From NCBI GenBank assembly GCA_021323855.1, contig JAJPKE010000010.1, positions 1 to 64,000 on the forward strand: 64,000 nucleotides of DNA, written 5' to 3'. This DNA is from Chloroflexota bacterium (GTDB taxonomy: Bacteria > Chloroflexota > Ktedonobacteria > Ktedonobacterales > JADMIN01). Positions 53,230 to 61,044 of the stretch are shown here, in pieces. The position numbers were made by a program, and so were the translations under genes. Position 1 is the first letter of the stretch; every line of letters begins with the position of its first letter. The notes beneath the pieces are model-generated. The model did not search any database. It saw only the letters and a program-made list of their open reading frames with translations, and had not been told where the DNA came from.

Positions 53230-54293
53230 AGCGCAATGACCTCCTGCGCCACTCGTTCGAGGTCGTCGTTCGTCAGCGCGGGATGGACCGGCAGACAAAT
53301 GACCTCCGCCGCTGCCGCCTCGGCAACCGGCAACGACATATCAAAGCCCTGCTCGATGTAGAACGGCTGCTTATGGATGGGGCGCGGATAATGGATGCCA
53401 GTGCCAATGCCACGTTCGCCGAGCGTCTTCACCCATTGGTCGCGGTCGCCACGTGCGCGGATGGTGTATTGGTGGTAGACATGCCGGTGTCCGGGGCGCA
53501 CCACCGGCGTTTGCACATATTCACTCAGGCGCTCATTGAGATACTGCGCATTCTGGATGCGCCGCTCGTTGAACCCTTCCAGCTTCTTGATCTGCGCGTT
53601 GCCAATGGCGCCCTGAATATCCGTCATGCGCAGGTTATAGCCGATGGCCACGTGCAGATAGCGTTGCTTCTGCCCGTGGCTGCGCAACAGGCGAACGCGC
53701 TCAGCGATTTCCGGGTCATTGGTGGTGACGATGCCGCCCTCACCGGTGGTCATATTTTTTGTGGGATAGAAGGAGAAGCACCCTGTTCCGAAACTGCCGA
53801 CGGTTTTGCCATCTATGCTGGCAAGATGGGCCTGGCAGGCGTCTTCGATCATCACCAACCCATGTGCCTGCGCCAGCGGCATCAGGCGACCCATATCAGC
53901 GGGATTCCCATAGAGGTGAACGGGCATGATGGCTTTGGTTCGTGGGGTGATCGCGCGCTCAACCAGCGCCGGATCGAGGTTGTAGGTGTCTGCCTCGATG
54001 TCCACAAAGACCGGCTTTGCACCGACGAGCAAGATCGTATTGGCGGTGGCAGCGAAGCTGAACGGCGACGTTATCACCTCATCACCTGGCCCGATATCGT
54101 GCGCCAGCAGCGCCAGATGCAGCGCCGCCGTCCCCGACGAAACCGCAACCGCTTCTTCTGTCTGGCTGAGTTCGGCGAATCGCTTCTCAAACCGGGCGAC
54201 CTGTTCGCCCTGCGCCATTAAACCAGACGTGAGTACCGCAAGTACGGCTTCGTACTCGTCGGCGCCGAGTAGCGGCTGCGCGATAGGAATCAT
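53220..54293 (-). CDS. DegT/DnrJ/EryC1 family sugar aminotransferase
   Basis: PLP enzyme that aminates a keto-sugar nucleotide. The cofactor lysine is in SFYPTKNMTTGEGG, the Asp is in MIEDACQAH, and the N-terminal MIPIAQPLLGADEYEAVL is typical of sugar aminotransferases. ATG 54293 has AGGGGG upstream; the longer frame adds 46 residues without homology. It overlaps the oxidoreductase gene by 10 bases, so the two are translated together. WbpE-like and perosamine-type roles are both possible. Confidence 0.9.
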   Translation of the reverse strand: MIPIAQPLLGADEYEAVLAVLTSGLMAQGEQVARFEKRFAELSQTEEAVAVSSGTAALHLALLAHDIGPGDEVITSPFSFAATANTILLVGAKPVFVDIEADTYNLDPALVERAITPRTKAIMPVHLYGNPADMGRLMPLAQAHGLVMIEDACQAHLASIDGKTVGSFGTGCFSFYPTKNMTTGEGGIVTTNDPEIAERVRLLRSHGQKQRYLHVAIGYNLRMTDIQGAIGNAQIKKLEGFNERRIQNAQYLNERLSEYVQTPVVRPGHRHVYHQYTIRARGDRDQWVKTLGERGIGTGIHYPRPIHKQPFYIEQGFDMSLPVAEAAAAEVICLPVHPALTNDDLERVAQEVIALCR

Positions 54294-54518
54294 GCTCGTC
54301 CCCCTGGTAGAAAGTATGGTGATAGCTGGGAATACATCCTGATTGTATACTGCCTCGGATGTTGCACCGGACGTTTGGGGCATCTCCAACGCTCGGCGAC
54401 AGACATCACTTTTCGCGCTGTCCGTCGCCACCTGTGAACGCTCTTGACACCACCTATTTCAACGGCTGAACCATTTTGCGGTATCTTTTCTGCCCCCGGA
54501 ATACCCAGTCGCATCCAT

Positions 54519-56234
54519 CTACTTGCTTGCTATAAGCAAGTAGGCGATAATATTTGCCGTGAGCTGCTGGAATCGAGGATCGCTGTAGTCCGGCGCTGAC
54601 GTTTGGGTGGCCAGGCTATCGGGCGATGCGAATTGTTGTGTAGCGGAGCCAGTGATGGGTAGCACATCCTGGCCGGCGCTGCTGGTGGTTGGGGCAATGC
54701 GCAGATCGCTCAGCCCCCAACTCCATTGAAATGTGCCAGCGTCGAATACTTCAGCGCCGCTTTTTGCCTGATAGATCGTCGCGCTCGTTACGTCCATGTT
54801 GTTGGTCGGGCATTGGTCTGTTGGGACACACTGTAGCACCGAGGCGGCGATTACGGAGAGTCCAGCAGGAGAACCAACATGCGCTACGCGGTCATACTCA
54901 CCGCCAACGAGTCCAGGGAAGGATGAACCAACCTGCAACTGCGTTCCAGAGAGAAATGGTTGGCTGCCAGTATTGAGTGTGAGCGCAGCGGTGACTGCGA
55001 CACCTCCGCCATACTCCTGCCCAATGAGACTGGCCTCTGGGTCGTTTAGCGGCGGGTCTTCCCAGCGCACTGTCGTTGCCAGTGGGTCGGTCTGCGCAAG
55101 TGGATCGAGCGCGGCGCTCTTGTAGCAGATGACGATGCGGTCGGCGCCTAATGGACTGCTCGCGAGCCGGACGTGCCAGTATACATCGTTCGCACCGAAG
55201 AAAGCCAGCGATGTACCTTTGTCTCGTGCCTGGGTGACATTGTTGCGCAGTTGGGTGGACCAATACTCAGAGTGACCTGAAATGATGATGAGCTTACGTG
55301 AGCTAGCCAGGCTTGCATTTTGATCCACATCTATATCGGCAAAGTAGGTCAGATTGTATGCGCTTTTTTCGAGCCAGTTGAGTAGCTCGAAATCATACAA
55401 TGGGAAATCTCCCAACCCGGCGTTAGCATCGTAGAGGTTGGGATCGCCATTGTATGGTCTATCGAAACTGACGGCGTAGGAGCGGTCGTCATAGGTATAC
55501 TGACCGTTTGAGTCCAGGCCGCGATAGAGATTGTGATCGCCCCAACGATTATAGGCCTGATATGTTATGAAAGGAATCTGCATCGCAATGGGAGCAGTGC
55601 TGGCATCGTTACGCACAATGAACAGGGTATAGCGCATAAAACCAAGTGATGAGAGCAGCTTGATGATATAGACACCGGAGACCCAACTTTTGTCGGTGTG
55701 AATTGTGGCGGAAAGACTCCAATTGTCGCAACTCACCATCCTGGTCGTGGGATCAATGATTGGCGCCGGCTGGTTGACACCGGGCAATTGTGGTGATGTA
55801 TAGATCAACCGCCCGCCATGCCCCTGGTAATATCCCATGCGATAGATCTGAAAAAAATACCGTGCAGCCGTCGTGGTGACATAGAGTTGCAGCGATTCGC
55901 CTGCATTCACGCTCGCTGGGGCGACAAACGCCTCAATCGCGTTCTCTGGTCCAACAGGATGATCCAGGTGCCAGCCATCACTGCCGGGGCACGCATTTTC
56001 CGCTGCGATGGGATTCGCCTGCCGGTACGCATGCGCACAGAGTTGCTTTGCTGTCGGTGTTGGGGTTGACGCAGGTGGCGCTTTCGTTCCCCAGGACGCA
56101 CAGGCAGACGCAACCAACATGACAAGCAACAGTACGCTCAATGCACTATATCGTAACGGCGAACGCTTTTGCTGTTTGGCTTTGCGCTTGCCGCTGAAGC
56201 GAAGCATCATACCCAGGTCCCCATATCCTTTCAT
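54519..56234 (-). CDS. Lipoprotein with N,N-dimethylformamidase-beta-like domain
   Basis: After a signal peptide ending in VASACAS (lipidated Cys about 45) and a Thr/Pro-rich linker, the 571-residue protein has the PF20254-type pattern: QIYRMGYYQGHGGR, a VSCDNWSLS segment, TYQAYNRWGDHNLY, and the conserved ISGHSEYWS followed by FFGANDVYWHVR. The fold is shared with N,N-dimethylformamidase beta subunits, but no metal site is confirmed here and the substrate is unknown. Start is ATG 56234 or 56210 (GGGGA upstream). Similar genes occur in polysaccharide clusters. Confidence 0.8.
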   Translation of the reverse strand: MKGYGDLGMMLRFSGKRKAKQQKRSPLRYSALSVLLLVMLVASACASWGTKAPPASTPTPTAKQLCAHAYRQANPIAAENACPGSDGWHLDHPVGPENAIEAFVAPASVNAGESLQLYVTTTAARYFFQIYRMGYYQGHGGRLIYTSPQLPGVNQPAPIIDPTTRMVSCDNWSLSATIHTDKSWVSGVYIIKLLSSLGFMRYTLFIVRNDASTAPIAMQIPFITYQAYNRWGDHNLYRGLDSNGQYTYDDRSYAVSFDRPYNGDPNLYDANAGLGDFPLYDFELLNWLEKSAYNLTYFADIDVDQNASLASSRKLIIISGHSEYWSTQLRNNVTQARDKGTSLAFFGANDVYWHVRLASSPLGADRIVICYKSAALDPLAQTDPLATTVRWEDPPLNDPEASLIGQEYGGGVAVTAALTLNTGSQPFLSGTQLQVGSSFPGLVGGEYDRVAHVGSPAGLSVIAASVLQCVPTDQCPTNNMDVTSATIYQAKSGAEVFDAGTFQWSWGLSDLRIAPTTSSAGQDVLPITGSATQQFASPDSLATQTSAPDYSDPRFQQLTANIIAYLLIASK

Positions 56235-56263
56235 CCGTAGCGTCTTCTACCCGTTACGTTGCA

Positions 56264-57514
56264 TTACTGAATGCTGCGATAGAGCGCGAGCAATTGCTCT
56301 TGCTCGACCTCCCAGCGCAGGTCTTGCTGCGCCGCGCGTAATGCATTGTGGCGTAATTGCGCCAGATGGGCAGGATCGTTGAGCAGGCTGCGGATGCTCT
56401 CGCCCACCGCTTGCGGGGCGAGTGCGGGGGTGATGGCCCCCACCTGATACTGCGCCACTAATGCTTCCACTGCATCCAGCCTGGTCGCCAGCACCGGCAC
56501 CCCCGCCATCAGATACTCAAACAGCTTGTTGGGCAGGCAGTACTGTACATTGGGCGAGTAGCCGCCGTCGTAGAGAATCAGACCTACATCAGCGGAGGCG
56601 GTCCAGGCCAACAACTCTGCGTAGGGTACCGGCGGCAGAATCGTCACCTGCTGGCTCACTCCCTCCTCGGTAATCAATGCTTCGAGGGCCGCCTGGCTGG
56701 CGCCAGATCCCAGCAGGACGATATGCTGGTCAGGTGCGAGATAGCGGGCGGCGCGGACCACGATGTCAAGCTGGCGGTCTGCTTCTAAGCCGCCTTGATA
56801 CAGCGCAAGACGGGTGGTTGAAGGCAGCCCCAGCCGCTCCCGCAGCCGGTTGCTGGTGATCGGCGCAGTATAGGGCGGCGTGTTGCGCACCAGCACGGCG
56901 CGTTTGCCGCCATAGCGCCGCTGGATTTCGTCCACAATCGGCGGCGAGACGGTCATCACCCCAGCGCAGCGGGGCATCATCCGTCGCAATGTCCAGCGTG
57001 CTATCCCACACAGCAGCCGCCAGCGCGTGATATTTGGTTGTACATAGGGCAACTCATGCGCGTCAAAGACCAGCTTCTTGCGCCGGAGTACCGCTGCCAT
57101 ATAACACGCATAGAGGGCGTTATCTTCATGCGCATGGTAGATATCGGTAGGAGTGCGTATCATCAGCCACGCGCTGCTGAGGATGGTCCGTGCCGTCTTG
57201 ACGAGGAACCAGAGTTTAATGCGCGATTTCACAAAACGATTCGGCATGAAGACATGCTTGAAGTGGATACCCTCTATCGTCTCCTCGCGTGGGCGGCTGG
57301 TGTCGCGCTCGATGTCCACCACCGTCACCTGATAGCCCGCTGCCACCAATGCTTTTGCTTCGCGTATCACGCGCACATCCGTCCGCCCGATGCCAATGAC
57401 GTGCATGCACACCCGTACCAGCGCAGCGTGTGGAATCACTGCGGTTTCATGGGCCTCCGTCTTCGGTTCTGAATTCTGGATAGTGGAAGTGACTGGTTCG
57501 ATTGTGCGTCTCAT
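56264..57514 (-). CDS. GT4 glycosyltransferase (second of a tandem pair)
   Basis: GT-B enzyme of about 416 residues. The N-terminal VRVCMHVIGIGRTDVRVIREA and the donor-site block VLLGSGASQAALEALI and LFEYLMAGVPVLATRL are typical of GT4. The first 300 residues align closely by eye with the neighbour at 57511 (shared VTVVDIERDTSRPREETIE and MMPRCAG/DGx), so the pair arose by duplication. The start overlaps the upstream stop as ATGA. Confidence 0.9.
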   Translation of the reverse strand: MRRTIEPVTSTIQNSEPKTEAHETAVIPHAALVRVCMHVIGIGRTDVRVIREAKALVAAGYQVTVVDIERDTSRPREETIEGIHFKHVFMPNRFVKSRIKLWFLVKTARTILSSAWLMIRTPTDIYHAHEDNALYACYMAAVLRRKKLVFDAHELPYVQPNITRWRLLCGIARWTLRRMMPRCAGVMTVSPPIVDEIQRRYGGKRAVLVRNTPPYTAPITSNRLRERLGLPSTTRLALYQGGLEADRQLDIVVRAARYLAPDQHIVLLGSGASQAALEALITEEGVSQQVTILPPVPYAELLAWTASADVGLILYDGGYSPNVQYCLPNKLFEYLMAGVPVLATRLDAVEALVAQYQVGAITPALAPQAVGESIRSLLNDPAHLAQLRHNALRAAQQDLRWEVEQEQLLALYRSIQ

Positions 57515-58884
57515 ATCGTATCTTTCACCGGAAAATGTGACGAGCCACGGGCGCCGGACGCGGAAGATGAAGCCGCCGTCGGCGCTGGATCTCCTGAAGG
57601 GCTGAAAGATGGCGACCTCTTTGACTTCAATTTGCTGCTCTCCAAGAGGTTTTGGTAAAGCAACAGAAGTCGCTCTTGCTCGACCTCCCAGCGTAACTCT
57701 TGCGCGGATGCCGATAGCGCATTTTGTCGCATGCGTTTCAGCGCCGCCTCGTCGCTCAAAACTGTACTGATCGTTTGCCCTATATCTGCCGGCTCAATGG
57801 ATGGTGTAATCACCCCCACGCCGTAACGCTGGATGAGTTCTTCGGTCGCCTCTAGTGGCGAGGCCAGCACTGGCACGCCCGCCATCAGATACTCAAATAG
57901 CTTGTTCGGCAGCATAAATTGCACATTGGGCGAGTAATTGCCGTCATATATAATCAATCCCAGGTCTGCGGAGGCTGTCCAACTGAGCAAGGCATCATAG
58001 GGCACCGGCGGCAGGATGGTCACGCGGTCGCCCACGCCTTCCTGCTCGATCAACGCTTCAAGTTCCTGCTGACATTCTCCCCATCCTAGCAGGACAATGT
58101 GTGCCTGTGGACTCAGGTAACGCGCCGCATGCACCAGGAGATCGAGCCGGCGGCTCGCCTCGAATCCACCCTGATAAATCGCAATACGGATGTCCGGGCC
58201 AATTCCCAGCCGTTCGCGCAGGCGATTGCTCGTGACAGGCGCCGTGTAGGGGAGAATGTTGCGCACCAGCACAGCGCGTGGGCCGCCGTAACGCCGCTGG
58301 ATTTCGTCCACAATCGGCGCTGAGACGGTGATGATGCCATCGCAACGGGGCATCATGCGCCGCAATGTCCAACGCGCCAGTTTGGAGAGCAATGGTCGCT
58401 GTGTTAGCGTCTTCTGCACGAGAGGAACTTCATACGCATCAAAGATGAGTTTCTTGTGGCGTAGCACTGCCGCGATGTAGCTGGCGGGGAGCGCCATGTC
58501 ATCGCCAGCGTGATAGATATCGGCGGGGGTGCGCACGACTGCGAGCATTCCGCGTGCGACTGCGCTGGCGATTTTCATCAGGAACCAGAGCTTGACACGC
58601 GACTTGACGAAGCGACTGGGCATGAAGACATGCTTGAAGTGGATGTTCTCTATTGTCTCCTCGCGCGGGCGGCTGGTATCGCGCTCGATGTCCACCACCG
58701 TCACCTGATAGCCCGCCGCCACCAATGCTTCTGCCTCGCGCATGAGGCGAACATTGACGCGACCAGACCAGAGACCGTGCATACAGACGCGCACCGGCGC
58801 TTTGCTCGCTACTCTCGTTGTCGCTTCGGCTCCTCGATCAGATTTCTGGTCTGCGTGATGAGAAAGATCAGCGGGATACCCCAT
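57511..58884 (-). CDS. GT4 glycosyltransferase (first of a tandem pair)
   Basis: A 457-residue GT-B enzyme closely similar to the next gene: RVCMHGLWSGRVNVRLMREA, the IVDEIQRRYGGPRAVLVRN block and KLFEYLMAGVPVLASPL. AGGAG lies 10 bases before the ATG at 58884. The extra C-terminal 40 residues are Ser/Pro/Ala-rich and absent from the sister protein. Overlaps the following gene by 4 bases. Specific sugar cannot be predicted. Confidence 0.9.
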   Translation of the reverse strand: MGYPADLSHHADQKSDRGAEATTRVASKAPVRVCMHGLWSGRVNVRLMREAEALVAAGYQVTVVDIERDTSRPREETIENIHFKHVFMPSRFVKSRVKLWFLMKIASAVARGMLAVVRTPADIYHAGDDMALPASYIAAVLRHKKLIFDAYEVPLVQKTLTQRPLLSKLARWTLRRMMPRCDGIITVSAPIVDEIQRRYGGPRAVLVRNILPYTAPVTSNRLRERLGIGPDIRIAIYQGGFEASRRLDLLVHAARYLSPQAHIVLLGWGECQQELEALIEQEGVGDRVTILPPVPYDALLSWTASADLGLIIYDGNYSPNVQFMLPNKLFEYLMAGVPVLASPLEATEELIQRYGVGVITPSIEPADIGQTISTVLSDEAALKRMRQNALSASAQELRWEVEQERLLLLYQNLLESSKLKSKRSPSFSPSGDPAPTAASSSASGARGSSHFPVKDTI

Positions 58885-58943
58885 GAAACGCTTCTCCTAA
58901 CCGCGTGCAAATGTGATGTGTGTTGCTGCGCTGGCTCAAGTGG

Positions 58944-60872
58944 CTATACAGCATCGGCGGGCCGCACCTGTCCCTGTGAGGCAGCGGCGCTCTTTGCCAT
59001 CAGCACGAGCAATCCGCCATAGAACACCAGGCCGAAACCTGCCAGCGGCCATGTCCAACTCACTCCAAAATAAGCGGGCAGTGAGAAGATTTCAAAGTAA
59101 ATGGCGACGCCAGCAATACATGCAAGAAACAACCGCCCCACCTCGAAGGGAATCGGGTAAATGCGTTGATTGGCGACATAGGCGATGACGGCAAGCGCCA
59201 CATAGGCGATCAGTGTCGAGAATGCCGCGCCCATAGCGCCGTAGCGCGGAATGAGTAGCAGGTTGAAACCAAAGTTCACCACTGCGGCGATGGTGGTAAA
59301 CGCCGAAATCATCCAGGTTTTACGTCGCACATTTGACCCAATCATCACAATGGTGTAGATGCCATAGAAGGCAAGAGATTCAGCGACAACCGGGATGACT
59401 GGCGCTGCTGACTGATACGTGGCTGGGAAGAGCAGCCTGAAGGCGACATTGCTCACTAGCGAGAGGCCGAATGCTGAGAACAGCAAGAGCATGCTGAACC
59501 AGCGGAAGACGTTTTGGAACACAAGGGGCGCGTCTTTGCGCTTCGCAATGGTGTACATCGCCGTTGGCCAGGCGAGGGAGAACGGCGCCAGAATCAAGGT
59601 GGAAAGCGTGGAACCCAGGCTATAGGCGATGGAGTAACTGGCCACCTCAGCGAGCTTGCCAAATATCTCCAGCAGGTAGCGATCTGAGAGCTGAAGAACC
59701 CAGACGGAGATCACGCTCAAAACTTGTGGCGCGCCAAAACTGAGGACGTTCCAGAGGATAGTTGTGCGCACTCGCAAGCGGCTTACGATGACAAGCGGCG
59801 GCGTGATGAGGACGACGACAGCGGCGTACCCGATAATGATGGCGAGAATCGCGCCAGCCACTCCCATACCAAGAACGCCGACGAGGACGATATTCGCGCC
59901 AAAATTGAGCAGAATATTCACCATTGAGAGCAACGAGAAGAACAGCGCGCGATTTTCTGCGCGGAGCCAGGCAAATCCAGGTATCGTGAGATTCTGCGCC
60001 AGCACGGCAATAGCTGCCAGCGAAATGAGATAGCCCTGGCCAGACTGGCGGAAAATGAGAACCGACAGCGCAGACGAAAAGAACATAGCGCAGAGGGTTA
60101 CGGCAAGAGTAATCAGACCAAGCAGCAGACTGACGGATGCAATCACCGAACGACGATCTTGGTCTGAGGTGTAGTCATAGTTGTACGCACGAAAGAATGC
60201 TGCGCCCAATCCCAACTGCGTGACACCAGCGGTCAGGCTGATAACGGTGACAAGAATGGCAAATTCGCCATAGGCCGATGGCGTCAGGTTATGTGCCAGG
60301 AATGGCGTCAGCGCCAGTGAAATCGCTGGGCCACCGAGCGATGCGATGGCATAGAGGCCGGAACTCTTGATGAGCTTGTTTGCGACCTCGCGATAATTCT
60401 CTAGTTTGGGGGTAGCCGCACTCAATTGAATAGTTGACTGCTCCCAGACGCGCTCTTCCTCTGGGGAGATGGGCTGCGCCTGGATTGCAGGAGTGCGGAT
60501 CGTTGCCATATCCGCCGGATCAATTTCAGCATCAGCGTCTCGTGCATCAGCAGACTGCCGGAGCGACGGGATTGCCGGTAGCATTGCCGTCTCGAGTTGA
60601 TCGAAGTTGAGCAGTGGTCCCGCAGTGAATTGATCAATACTAATGAGCGGACCGGTAGCTATAGGGTTGGTATCGAGGAACAGGCCCATCTCTTTGAGGA
60701 TTGGCATGACCAACGTGTCTTGATCTTGAATGTCCTGCTCATCTTGATCGGGTGTCTCATGCCTGTGGGTCTGATCTGCACTGCGCGCGGTATTGGCTTG
60801 ACTGGCCTCGTTTGCAATGTCTGCCAATGCTCGCCTGGGTAGCAGCGGCCCCTGCTGATACTTGTCCCTCAT
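58944..60872 (-). CDS. Wzx-type oligosaccharide flippase with N-terminal extension
   Basis: The C-terminal 480 residues (from about 165) hold the 12-14 helices of a MATE/PST-type flippase, starting at SSGLYAIASLGGPAISLALTP, which moves lipid-linked repeat units across the membrane. The first 160 residues are an unusual soluble extension, acidic and Gln-rich, with an 11-residue tandem repeat (ATGPLISIDQF and TAGPLLNFDQL, residues 72-93). No known domain is recognised in it. The start may lie further in, but the frame is coherent to ATG 60872. Confidence 0.9.
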   Translation of the reverse strand: MRDKYQQGPLLPRRALADIANEASQANTARSADQTHRHETPDQDEQDIQDQDTLVMPILKEMGLFLDTNPIATGPLISIDQFTAGPLLNFDQLETAMLPAIPSLRQSADARDADAEIDPADMATIRTPAIQAQPISPEEERVWEQSTIQLSAATPKLENYREVANKLIKSSGLYAIASLGGPAISLALTPFLAHNLTPSAYGEFAILVTVISLTAGVTQLGLGAAFFRAYNYDYTSDQDRRSVIASVSLLLGLITLAVTLCAMFFSSALSVLIFRQSGQGYLISLAAIAVLAQNLTIPGFAWLRAENRALFFSLLSMVNILLNFGANIVLVGVLGMGVAGAILAIIIGYAAVVVLITPPLVIVSRLRVRTTILWNVLSFGAPQVLSVISVWVLQLSDRYLLEIFGKLAEVASYSIAYSLGSTLSTLILAPFSLAWPTAMYTIAKRKDAPLVFQNVFRWFSMLLLFSAFGLSLVSNVAFRLLFPATYQSAAPVIPVVAESLAFYGIYTIVMIGSNVRRKTWMISAFTTIAAVVNFGFNLLLIPRYGAMGAAFSTLIAYVALAVIAYVANQRIYPIPFEVGRLFLACIAGVAIYFEIFSLPAYFGVSWTWPLAGFGLVFYGGLLVLMAKSAAASQGQVRPADAV

Positions 60873-61044
60873 AACCCCTACCCGTCCACATCACTCACTT
60901 GCCCGTATTGGTCATTTTTGCTCGCTTAATCCCGACGATTCAGGCCGTTGCTTTCTACCAGACGACCTGTGCCATTTCTGTTATAGCAGATACGTTGGCG
61001 CGACTAGCACATTTGGTGTATGACAACAGGCTCGCAGAAGTCTC

